Assembly: GCA_036526195.1 (NCBI GenBank)
Contig: DATCYZ010000031.1
Location: 1 to 12,031 of the forward strand
Source of the DNA: DATCYZ01 sp036526195
GTDB taxonomy: Bacteria; Pseudomonadota; Gammaproteobacteria; Burkholderiales; SG8-39
Length of the DNA stretch: 12,031 nt
Direction: 5' to 3'
In this document: one piece after another, positions 1 to 6,083 of the stretch
Numbering within the stretch: the first letter of the stretch is position 1
Layout: each line of letters opens with the position of its first letter
Position numbers and translations under genes: made by a program
Notes under the pieces: generated by a model
What the model was told of the DNA's origin: nothing
Databases searched by the model: none
The model's input: only the letters and a program-made list of their open reading frames with translations

Positions 1-810
1 CGCCAGGCGACGATCGCGCGCTATCTCATCGGCCAGATGTTCGGCGTCGCCGCGGGGGCCTCGGCCGCCGGCTGGCTGGCCGAGGCCTTCAGCTGGCGCG
101 CGATCTTCGTGGTGCTCGGCGTGCTGTACCTCGTCATCGGCGCGCTCCTGTGGCGCGAGCAGCGCAGCGACGCGCGCCTCGCCGCGCGTGGCGCAGGCGG
201 CTCGCTGGCGAACGCGTTTCGTCGGATGGGCGCGCTGCTCTCGAACGCCTGGGTGCGGGTGCTGCTCGCCACCGTGTTCGTCGAGGCCGGTCTCGCCAAC
301 GGCGCCTTCGTGTTCATCGCCTGGGACCTGCACCATCGGCATGGCGTAAGCCTGGGCGCGAGCGGCACCTTCCTCGCCGCGTTTCCGCTCGGCGGCCTGC
401 TCTACGCCGCGGTCGCCGGTCGCGTGGTGCCGGCGCTCGGCGAGCGCGGCATGGTGCTGGCGGGCGGCGGCCTGCTCGGCCTGTCGTACTTCGGCATGCT
501 GTTCGCGCCGTCGGCGCCGTGGGTGCTGCCCTGCCTCACGGGCATCGGCATCGGGCTGTACATGATGCACAACACGCTGCAGGTGAACGCCACGCAGATG
601 GCGCCGGACGCGCGCGGCGCCGCGGTGGCGCTGTTCGCGTTCTTCCTCTTTACCGGCCAGTCGGTGGGCATCTGGCTCGGCGCGCGCGCCGTGGATGCCT
701 GGGGCGTGACGCCGGTGTTCGCGGTGGCGGCGATCGGCCTGCCGCTACTGGCGCTCGATTTCCGTCGCCGGCTGGCGCGGCGCGCGGCGCAGGCGCAGCC
801 CGCGCTATGA
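1..810 (+). CDS. MFS transporter, C-terminal part (5' end outside window)
   Basis: The reading frame is open from the first base and ends with TGA at 808-810, so 269 residues are visible and the start lies upstream. About eight hydrophobic segments can be seen (visible residues near 9-28, 34-54, 83-105, 115-135, 144-160, 166-187, 202-225 and 230-248), separated by short basic loops, as in the later part of a 12-helix major facilitator. The early Gly/Ala-rich helix followed by an FSWR-IF stretch resembles the end of the MFS N-terminal half, followed by a charged central loop (about residues 52-82). Missing N-terminal helices prevent subfamily or substrate assignment. The maleylacetate reductase gene begins 10 bases downstream, so the two are probably co-transcribed; import of an aromatic or related acid is possible but is only a guess from this neighbour. 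Confidence 0.85.
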   Translation, partial: RQATIARYLIGQMFGVAAGASAAGWLAEAFSWRAIFVVLGVLYLVIGALLWREQRSDARLAARGAGGSLANAFRRMGALLSNAWVRVLLATVFVEAGLANGAFVFIAWDLHHRHGVSLGASGTFLAAFPLGGLLYAAVAGRVVPALGERGMVLAGGGLLGLSYFGMLFAPSAPWVLPCLTGIGIGLYMMHNTLQVNATQMAPDARGAAVALFAFFLFTGQSVGIWLGARAVDAWGVTPVFAVAAIGLPLLALDFRRRLARRAAQAQPAL

Positions 811-820
811 TGCCCGCGCG

Positions 821-1891
821 ATGACGCCTTTCGTCTATACCGGCTTGCCGGTGCGCGTGGTGTTCGGCGCCGGCACGCTTGCGCAACTGCCGGACGAGCT
901 CGACCGCCTCGGCATCAAGCGTGCCCTGATCCTCTCGGGACCGGGTCGCGCGGATGGCGTGAAGGCGGTGACGGCGCTGCTCGGCGCGCGCGTCGCGGGG
1001 ACCTTCAATCGGGCCACGATGCACGTGCCGGTAGCGATCGCCGAGGCGGCCCGCGCGGTGGCGCGGGAACTCGGCGCCGACGGCTGCATCACCGTCGGCG
1101 GGGGCTCGACCACCGGACTGGGCAAGGCGATCGCGCTCACCTCGGGGCTGCCGGTGGTCGCCGTGCCGACCACCTATTCGGGTTCGGAAATGACGCCGAT
1201 CTACGGCCTCACCGAAGACGGCCTGAAGCGCACCGGGCGCGACCTGCGCGTGCTGCCGAAGACCGTGATCTACGACCCCGAGCTGACGCTCGGCCTGCCG
1301 GCGCGGCTTTCCGCGGCGAGCGGCATGAACGCGATCGCGCACAGTGTCGAGGCGCTCTATGCGCAGGACGGCAATCCGATCGTTTCACTGATGGCGGAGG
1401 AGAGCATCCGCGCGCTGGCCGCGGCGCTGCCGGTGGTGGTGAAGGATCCGTCGAACGCCGCGGCGCGCGCCGACGCGCTCTACGGCGCCTGGCTGGCCGG
1501 CGTGGTGCTCGGCACCGCCGGCGTGGCCCTGCACCACAAGCTTTGCCACACACTTGGCGGCAGCTTCAACCTGCCGCACGCCGAGACCCATTCGATCGTG
1601 CTGCCGCATGCCACGGCGTTCAACGCGCCGGCGGCGCCCGAGGCAATGGTGCGGCTCGCGCGTGCGCTCGGCGCGGCGGATGCGGCAACCGGCCTGTGGG
1701 ACCTCGAGCAGCGGCTCAGCCTGCCGATGACGCTCGCCGAGCTCGGCATGACGCAGGCAGGCATCGAGCGCGCGGCGAGGATCGCAATCGCCGCGCCGTA
1801 TCCGAATCCGCGCCCGGTTACCGAGGCGGGCGTGCGCGCGCTGCTCGAAGACGCGCTCGCCGGCCGCCGTCCGGCGCCGCGCGTCGCCTGA
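821..1891 (+). CDS. Maleylacetate reductase (iron-containing alcohol dehydrogenase fold)
   Basis: Predicted 356 residues, the usual size for maleylacetate reductases, which reduce maleylacetate to 3-oxoadipate with NAD(P)H in the hydroxyquinol, resorcinol and chloroaromatic pathways (cytoplasm). The N-terminal half is a dinucleotide-binding domain with VGGGSTTGLGKA (residues 92-103) and VPTTYSGSEMTPIYGLTE (115-132), the latter typical of this enzyme. The C-terminal helical half has SGMNAIAHSVEALYA (167-181) and GVALHHKLCHTLGG (234-247). In metal-dependent family members the residue at 170 is usually Asp; here it is Asn, a change common in maleylacetate reductases as I recall the family. His174, His238/239 and His243 remain. 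No strong Shine-Dalgarno precedes the ATG, but it follows the MFS stop by 10 bases and the N-terminus aligns well with the family. No ring-cleavage dioxygenase or thiolase is in the window, so the pathway is not fixed. Family call is strong; substrate range is inferred. Confidence 0.88.
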   Translation: MTPFVYTGLPVRVVFGAGTLAQLPDELDRLGIKRALILSGPGRADGVKAVTALLGARVAGTFNRATMHVPVAIAEAARAVARELGADGCITVGGGSTTGLGKAIALTSGLPVVAVPTTYSGSEMTPIYGLTEDGLKRTGRDLRVLPKTVIYDPELTLGLPARLSAASGMNAIAHSVEALYAQDGNPIVSLMAEESIRALAAALPVVVKDPSNAAARADALYGAWLAGVVLGTAGVALHHKLCHTLGGSFNLPHAETHSIVLPHATAFNAPAAPEAMVRLARALGAADAATGLWDLEQRLSLPMTLAELGMTQAGIERAARIAIAAPYPNPRPVTEAGVRALLEDALAGRRPAPRVA

Positions 1892-1931
1892 AACGATGCG
1901 GAGCATGCCCGGACCGCGCACGCGGTACCCG

Positions 1932-2207
1932 ATGATCACGCGAAGCGCGCAGCCGCTTCCGCCCGCGGCGCTCAGCGCGCTGCACAAGGGCGACAAGGCG
2001 GCCGCGATCCGCATCGTGCAGGAGGCCGACGGCGTCAGTGCCGAGGAGGCGGAGCAATCGGTCGATGCGCTGCTCGAGCTCAAGCCGATGCTGAAGAGCG
2101 CCTGCGAGGGCGTCGTCGATGCGCGTGGACGCGGCCTCGGCTGGGTGCTGGTCTTCATCCTGCTGGCCGGCGCGTTCGTCATCGGCATCCTGCTGACCCG
2201 TCCCTAG
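1932..2207 (+). CDS. Small membrane-anchored protein with ribosomal L7/L12 C-terminal-like motif
   Basis: About 91 residues from the ATG at 1932; an in-frame ATG at 1896, 4 bases after the reductase stop, would give 103. I prefer 1932 because the extra 12 residues (MRSMPGPRTRYP) look like non-coding sequence, but neither start has a clear ribosome-binding site. Residues 15-47 (HKGDKAAAIRIVQ, then a GVSAEEAEQSVDALL stretch) match the pattern of the L7/L12 C-terminal domain, in which K-x-x-A-I-x-x-V-R-x-x-T-G-L-x-L-x-E-A-K recurs. Residues 70-88 form one strongly hydrophobic helix followed by TRP and the stop, so this is probably a single-pass inner-membrane protein with the small domain in the cytoplasm. 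Stand-alone L7/L12-like small proteins of unknown role occur in proteobacteria. Function unknown. The stop overlaps the convergent RAYT stop within CTAG. Confidence 0.7.
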   Translation: MITRSAQPLPPAALSALHKGDKAAAIRIVQEADGVSAEEAEQSVDALLELKPMLKSACEGVVDARGRGLGWVLVFILLAGAFVIGILLTRP

Positions 2208-2851
2208 GGGGCGGGCGGCACCCCGAAAAAGGGGTCAGACCCCTTTTTCGAGCGCGGGCGCCCGCGCGGACGCCCGGCGCGCAAGGTCTTCAGTTCCGGT
2301 TCATCGATGCGGCCTTCGAAAAGCGCGAGGTAGGCGGCGCGCCGCGCCTGCGGATCGCGGCCGAGCCCGTACCAGAGCGGATGCGGCGTGACGACCTCGT
2401 CGTTCGCGCCGAGCGCGTTTACGCGAAAGCTCGACCAGCGCCACGCCGCCGGGTGCGGCACCAGTCCGGCGCGCACCGGGTTCAGTTCGATGTAGCGCAT
2501 GCAGGCGAGAAGGTAGCGCGCCGCGTGGATCGGCATCGAGCGAAAGCGCCCCTCCCACAGGGTGCCGCTGCGCGCATGGACGTCGTTGAAGTGGCGCACG
2601 TAATGCCGGCCGAGCGATTGCATCAGCAACGACGCCCCGTTTTCGACCCCGGGGGTGAGCAGCAGGTGCACGTGGTTGCCCATCAGCACGTAGGCGTGCA
2701 CCGCGCAGCGCGTTTCGGCGGCGTAGAAATCCAGCGCGGCGCGGTAGGTGCGGCGATCCGCCTCGTCGAGGAAACAGGCCTCGCGGTTGTGGCCGCGCTG
2801 CACCAGGTGCAGCGGCACGCCCGGGGCGTGCGTTCGCAGGGGTCGGGGCAT
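2204..2851 (-). CDS. REP-associated tyrosine transposase (RAYT, Y1/HUH family)
   Basis: Predicted 215-residue single-domain HUH nuclease of the Y1/IS200-like type. The N-terminus (MPRPLRTHAPG, then LHLVQRGHNRE at 15-25) is the usual RAYT opening. The HUH pair is in VLMGNHVHLLL (residues 55-65, His60 and His62) and Tyr120 in RYIELNPVRAGLV is the presumed catalytic tyrosine. LWEGRFRS at 98-105 is also typical. These proteins nick and join single-stranded REP hairpins; they are domesticated or self-limited transposases rather than full IS. After a basic linker (RAGRPRGRPR, 191-200) the last residues, SKKGSDPFFG, are read straight out of the palindrome at 2224-2250, and the stop (CTA on the + strand, 2204-2206) overlaps the convergent gene's stop. 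Three more copies of the same palindrome lie upstream of its start. All family residues are present, so it is probably active or only recently silent. Confidence 0.93.
   Translation of the reverse strand: MPRPLRTHAPGVPLHLVQRGHNREACFLDEADRRTYRAALDFYAAETRCAVHAYVLMGNHVHLLLTPGVENGASLLMQSLGRHYVRHFNDVHARSGTLWEGRFRSMPIHAARYLLACMRYIELNPVRAGLVPHPAAWRWSSFRVNALGANDEVVTPHPLWYGLGRDPQARRAAYLALFEGRIDEPELKTLRAGRPRGRPRSKKGSDPFFGVPPAP
2224..2250. repeat. REP palindrome inside the 3' end of the RAYT gene
   Basis: A perfect 27-base palindrome with 13-base arms around a single central A at 2237; the core GGGGTCAGACCCC is at 2231-2243, bounded by A5 and T5 runs and CG ends. It encodes the SKKGSDPFF tail of the RAYT on the minus strand and lies 17 bases after the stop of the + strand gene. 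A GC stem followed by five T on both strands makes it also a plausible bidirectional intrinsic terminator between these convergent genes (inference). Confidence 0.9.
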
Positions 2852-2918
2852 GGCATCGCTCGCGTCAGGTCATGCCGGTACAACGATGCGCGCCGCCGAC
2901 CGGTTGACGCGGGCACCA

Positions 2919-2946
2919 CGAAAAAGGGGTCAGACCCCATTTCCCG
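2919..2946. repeat. REP palindrome, copy A (asymmetric arms)
   Basis: Core GGGGTCAGACCCC at 2926-2938, with CGAAAAA on the left and ATTTCCCG on the right, so the outer arms no longer pair perfectly. It matches copy C (3003-3030) as a reverse complement at 27 of 28 positions. It lies 68 bases upstream of the RAYT start codon, within the leader or promoter region of that gene. Confidence 0.88.
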
Positions 2947-2962
2947 GTGCAGGCCCGCGACA

Positions 2963-2987
2963 CAAAAAGGGGTCTGACCCCTTTTTG
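2963..2987. repeat. REP palindrome, copy B (symmetric)
   Basis: Perfect 25-base palindrome, core GGGGTCTGACCCC at 2969-2981 with A5 and T5 flanks and C/G ends. The central base is T, opposite to copy A, so it is in inverted orientation. It sits between copies A and C with spacers of 16 and 15 bases. Confidence 0.9.
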
Positions 2988-3000
2988 AGGCACCGCCTCA
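2986..3000. repeat. Small hairpin in the spacer between REP copies B and C
   Basis: TGAGGC ACC GCCTCA reads as a 6-base-pair stem with a 3-base loop, overlapping the end of copy B by two bases. It is unrelated in sequence to the REP core. It may be a secondary hairpin of a composite REP cluster or be chance in GC-rich DNA. Confidence 0.45.
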
Positions 3001-3002
3001 CG

Positions 3003-3030
3003 CGGGAAATGGGGTCTGACCCCTTTTTCA
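3003..3030. repeat. REP palindrome, copy C, overlapping the stop of the AtuA-related gene
   Basis: Core GGGGTCTGACCCC at 3011-3023, left flank CGGGAAAT, right flank TTTTTCA. It is the near-perfect reverse complement of copy A; the only difference is at the right end, where the usual CG is CA. That end supplies the TGA stop (complement of 3028-3030) of the minus-strand gene, so insertion occurred at, or created, the stop codon. Confidence 0.88.
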
Positions 3031-3339
3031 GGCGTCGATCTGCAGTTCGAGCAGGGCGTAGGACAGGCTCTTGCCGTGGGCGTCCAGCGCAAGCGAGGTG
3101 GTGACGCCGCCGCCGAGGGCATGCTCGCAGACGAACTGCAGCGCGCCCAAGCCGGGCACTTCGTGGCGCGTCACCGTGCCCTTCACCACGTGGCCGAGGT
3201 GCGCCTTCACCGCCTCGGCGCTGACGGCGCGCGCGAGCAGCGCGTAGTCCGCCTCGCGGTAGGCGATCAGCGAGAGGATCGAGGTGTCGCCCTTGTCGCC
3301 CGCGCGACAGTGCGCGAGTTCATGCAGTCGCTTTTTCAC
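3028..3339 (-). CDS. AtuA-like ferredoxin-fold protein (AtuA C-terminal domain as a separate gene)
   Basis: Predicted 103 residues starting with GTG at 3337-3339; an AAGGA-like ribosome-binding site lies about 8 bases upstream. The signature LAHCRAGDKGDTSILSLIAY (residues 8-27) is the AtuA-like ferredoxin-fold motif, normally found at the C-terminus of longer AtuA proteins or in a partner protein encoded alongside. It starts inside the 3' end of the AtuA-family gene (20-base overlap), so the two are translationally coupled and probably form one functional unit. Biochemical activity of this domain is unknown to me. The product ends LELQIDA with a TGA that is the edge of REP copy C, so the extreme C-terminus could have been trimmed or set by that insertion, though the length fits the family. 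Confidence 0.85.
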   Translation of the reverse strand: MKKRLHELAHCRAGDKGDTSILSLIAYREADYALLARAVSAEAVKAHLGHVVKGTVTRHEVPGLGALQFVCEHALGGGVTTSLALDAHGKSLSYALLELQIDA

Positions 3340-4657
3340 CGCGCCATTCCTTGACCGTGAGTTGCGGTTGCACGCGCTCGCGGTCGATTAGCGTGGACAC
3401 CACGCCGACCTGCTCGCGCACGTAGCGCCGCGCGCCGCCGCCGCCGCCCGGCCCGTTGGTCCACAGCGCCTCGACTTCCTCGCCGATGCGCTCTGCCTTG
3501 TCCTTCACGCCGGCGCGGCCCGCGACGCGCAGGCGCACCTCGTACGGCTCGGTGTCGCGGTAGTCTTTTTCGGGGAGCGAGGTGCAGCCGTTGTCGTCGA
3601 TGCGCAGTTCCGCAAAGGCCGCCCCCAGCCGCGCGCGCAGCGTCTCGCCGGCGAGACGCGCGCGCGCAAGCGCGTTCGCCCCGGCGTAACCGATCTCGCC
3701 CTCGCCGACCCAGCCGGCGTGATAACCGATGCTGACCTTCAACTGCCGCGGTTGCGCGCGGCCGCGCGCGCCCGAGACCGCGATGCGGTCCGGTCCTGCC
3801 GCGGCGAGGCGCACGCCGCTGAAATCCGCGACCACGTCCGGCGTGGCGTAGGCGCGCGGGTCGGTCACTTCGTAGAGCAGTTGCTCCTTGACGGTCATGG
3901 CGTCGATGCGCCCGCCGGTGTCCGGCGCCTTGCCGAGCACGAAGTCGCCGTCGGCGCCCACCTCCGCGAACGGGAAGCCGAGCCGGGCGAAGTCCGGAAC
4001 GTCCTTCAGGCCGGGCTCGGCGAAGTAGCCGCCGGTCGCCTGTCCGCCGCACTCGAGCAGGTGTCCCATGACGGTGCCCGTGGCGATGCGGTCCGCGTCC
4101 GCCGGGTCCCAGCCGAAGCGGTGCATCGCCGGCGCGAGGAAGAGCGAGGGGTCCGCCACCCGCCCGGTGAGGATCACCCCGGCCCCGGATTCGATGGCGG
4201 GCAGCAGGGCGGCGGCGCCGAGGTAGGCGTTCGCCGAGACCAGCCAGCCGAGGTCGCCGACCCGGCCGCCGGTTTCCAGCACCCGGTCCTCGGGCGAGAG
4301 CAGCGCCAGCACGTCGTCGCCGGTGACCGTCGCCACCTTCAGGGCAAGTCCCAGCCCGCGCGCGATGCCGAGCACCACGTCGGCCGCGGCGAGCGGGTTG
4401 GCCGCGCCCATGTTGGTGACGATGCGCACCCCGTTGCGTGCCGCCACCGGCAGGAGCGGCGTCATGCGCCGCGCGAGCAGCGGGTCGTAGCCTTCCGCGG
4501 GGTCCTTCAGGCGGCGCAACTGGGCAAGCGCAATGGTGCGCTCGGCGAGGCATTCCAGGCCGAGCCAGTCCAGCCCGGCGCGCTCGGCGAGCACCACGGC
4601 GGGCTCCAGCCGGTCGCCGGAAAACCCGGCCCCGCTGCCGATGCGCAGCACGGTCAT
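3320..4657 (-). CDS. Acyclic terpene utilization AtuA family protein (DUF1446)
   Basis: Predicted 445 residues from the ATG at 4655-4657; AGGA lies about 4 bases upstream and the protein opens directly into the family's IGSGAGFSGDR (residues 6-16), so longer in-frame starts up to 4813 are rejected. Other family features are LDWLGLECLAERTIALAQ (29-46), VTNMGAANP (80-88), ILTGRVADPSLFLAP (162-176), MGHLLECGGQATGGYF (197-212) and a glycine-rich NGPGGGGGARR (401-411). AtuA was named from the Pseudomonas citronellol/geraniol (Atu) cluster but its reaction is not established, and homologues are widespread beside acyl-CoA metabolism genes. Here no geranyl-CoA carboxylase or acyl-CoA dehydrogenase gene is in view, so terpene catabolism should not be assumed. 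The ferredoxin-fold part is a separate downstream gene with a 20-base overlap. It diverges from pqiA across 103 bases. Confidence 0.88.
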   Translation of the reverse strand: MTVLRIGSGAGFSGDRLEPAVVLAERAGLDWLGLECLAERTIALAQLRRLKDPAEGYDPLLARRMTPLLPVAARNGVRIVTNMGAANPLAAADVVLGIARGLGLALKVATVTGDDVLALLSPEDRVLETGGRVGDLGWLVSANAYLGAAALLPAIESGAGVILTGRVADPSLFLAPAMHRFGWDPADADRIATGTVMGHLLECGGQATGGYFAEPGLKDVPDFARLGFPFAEVGADGDFVLGKAPDTGGRIDAMTVKEQLLYEVTDPRAYATPDVVADFSGVRLAAAGPDRIAVSGARGRAQPRQLKVSIGYHAGWVGEGEIGYAGANALARARLAGETLRARLGAAFAELRIDDNGCTSLPEKDYRDTEPYEVRLRVAGRAGVKDKAERIGEEVEALWTNGPGGGGGARRYVREQVGVVSTLIDRERVQPQLTVKEWRGEKATA

Positions 4658-4760
4658 GGAATCCTGCGGTCTTCGTCGGTGTCCGGCATCGGTCCTTCGG
4701 GGTGGCGTGTTATCGTAGCGCGGGGGCGCCAGGGCGTCTTTTTCACGCCGCGCGGCGATC
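4658..4760. promoter_or_regulatory. Divergent intergenic region between the AtuA-family gene and pqiA
   Basis: This 103-base gap separates divergent start codons, so it should hold promoters for both the minus-strand pair and the five-gene plus-strand operon. The only AT-leaning patch is TGTTATCGTAG around 4709-4719, which could give a weak -10 (TATCGT forward or TACGAT on the reverse). No convincing -35 box, operator or SoxS-type site was recognised, so the assignment rests on layout. Confidence 0.35.
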
Positions 4761-6083
4761 ATGTCACATTCCGATCCGCACATCGCCGGGCGCCATGGCG
4801 CCGACGGCCTCATTGCCTGCCACGAGTGCGACCGCCTGCATCGCCTCGCGCCGCTGCCGGCCGGCGGCGAGGCGCGCTGCGGGCGCTGCAGCGCGACGCT
4901 CTACCGCAACGTCCCGCACAGCCTCGATCGCAGCGCCGCCCTGTACCTCGCGGCCCTGTTCCTGTTCGTCATGGCGAACGTCTTTCCGTTCATCGCGCTC
5001 AAGTTCGGCGAGCGTGTGGAGCAGACGGTGCTGGTCTCCGGCGCGTTCGCGCTCGGCCGCGCCGGCATGCCCGAACTCGGCGTGCTGGTGTTCCTGACCA
5101 GTTTCCTGTTTCCGCTGCTCACCCTCGGTGGCATGCTCTACGTGGTGATGGCGCACCGCCTCGGGACGCGGCCACCGTACCTCGCGGCGGTCTATCGCAT
5201 GGTGAGCGCGCTCGCGCCCTGGAGCCTGATCGGCGTGTTCATGCTCGCGCTGCTGGTGTCGATCGTGAAGCTGATGGACATGGCGAGCGTCGTGCCCGGC
5301 CCCGGCCTGTACGCCTTCGTCGCGCTGCTGGTCGTGGCCTCGGCCGCGGTGGCGAACTTCGAGCACGGCACGGTCTGGCCGCGCATCGGGCCGCGCACCC
5401 TGCCCGCGGGCGGCGGCGACCCGCACGCCTCGCAGGGCAGCGCCGCGAAGCACGGCCTCATCGCCTGCCACGTCTGCGAGTTGCTGGTCGAGGCGCGCCG
5501 CGCGGGTGCCGGCTGCCCGCGCTGCGGCAGCGCGCTGCACGCGGCGCGCAAGCCCGAGAGCCTGTCGCGCACCTGGGCGCTGCTGGCGGCGGCCACGGTG
5601 CTGCTGATTCCGGCGAACGTCTACCCGGTGATGACCGTGATCCAGCTCGGCCAGGGCGAGCCGAACACCATCCTCTCGGGCGTGCTGCACCTGATCCAGG
5701 CCGGCATGTGGCCGCTCGCGCTGCTGGTGTTCTTCGCCAGCTTCGTGGTGCCGTTCAGCAAGATCGCGGTGCTGGTGCTGCTGCTGGTCACGGTGCAGCG
5801 CGGCTCGGGCTGGCGGCCGCGCGACCGCACGCGCCTGTACCGCATCACCGAGGTGATCGGCGCCTGGTCGATGGTGGATGTGTTCCTCGTGGCCATTCTG
5901 GTCGCGCTGGTGAACATGGATTCGCTCGCCACGGTGCGCCCCGGGCCCGGCGTGCCGTTCTTCGCCGCGGCGGTGATCGCCACCATGCTCGCGGCCCATG
6001 CCTTCGACCCGCGGCTGATCTGGGACCGCGCGGGCCGCGGCAGGGCGAGCGCGCCCGGGCGCACGCGGGGCGTCGCGACATGA
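4761..6083 (+). CDS. pqiA: PqiA-type paraquat-inducible protein A, inner-membrane partner of an MCE system
   Basis: Predicted 440 residues, near the usual length of a two-domain PqiA. Two homologous halves each begin with a zinc-ribbon: CHEC...CGRC (Cys20, 23, 40, 43) and CHVC...CPRC (Cys236, 239, 252, 255), each followed by about four transmembrane helices (near 58-80, 104-130, 150-172, 182-200 and 270-290, 305-340, 363-385, 396-414). The repeated pattern ANVFPFIAL / ANVYPVMTV opens both membrane blocks. In E. coli PqiA sits in the inner membrane and works with PqiB and PqiC in envelope integrity and lipid transport. The ATG lacks an obvious Shine-Dalgarno; it is kept because the first zinc ribbon follows closely. 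The stop overlaps the pqiB start (ATGA), so the pair is coupled. Confidence 0.92.
   Translation: MSHSDPHIAGRHGADGLIACHECDRLHRLAPLPAGGEARCGRCSATLYRNVPHSLDRSAALYLAALFLFVMANVFPFIALKFGERVEQTVLVSGAFALGRAGMPELGVLVFLTSFLFPLLTLGGMLYVVMAHRLGTRPPYLAAVYRMVSALAPWSLIGVFMLALLVSIVKLMDMASVVPGPGLYAFVALLVVASAAVANFEHGTVWPRIGPRTLPAGGGDPHASQGSAAKHGLIACHVCELLVEARRAGAGCPRCGSALHAARKPESLSRTWALLAAATVLLIPANVYPVMTVIQLGQGEPNTILSGVLHLIQAGMWPLALLVFFASFVVPFSKIAVLVLLLVTVQRGSGWRPRDRTRLYRITEVIGAWSMVDVFLVAILVALVNMDSLATVRPGPGVPFFAAAVIATMLAAHAFDPRLIWDRAGRGRASAPGRTRGVAT

Noticed and set aside
2919..3030. Short repeats with 15-16 base spacers as a CRISPR array
   Set aside because: Only three units, each palindromic, in mixed orientation and with different flanks; spacers are too short and a RAYT gene sits next door, so REP elements explain them.
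2204..3030. Palindromes as terminal inverted repeats of a complete insertion sequence
   Set aside because: The HUH/Y1 enzyme family does not use DDE-type terminal inverted repeats, and the multiple internal symmetric copies fit a RAYT/REP arrangement better.
4690..4740. Strong sigma70 promoter or SoxS box upstream of pqiA
   Set aside because: Only a weak TATCGT-like hexamer was found, with no matching -35 box or recognisable operator, so no discrete promoter is claimed.
4658..4813. Longer N-terminus for the AtuA-family protein (start at 4813)
   Set aside because: The extra 52 residues are unlike the family, overlap the pqiA start, and the ATG at 4657 has an AGGA and begins at the conserved GSGAGFSGDR motif.
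3719..6079. Very long plus-strand open frame continuous with pqiB
   Set aside because: Upstream of 6080 it is Arg/Ala/Gly-rich low-complexity translation lying antisense to the AtuA-family gene and out of frame with pqiA; only the pqiB part looks like a real protein.
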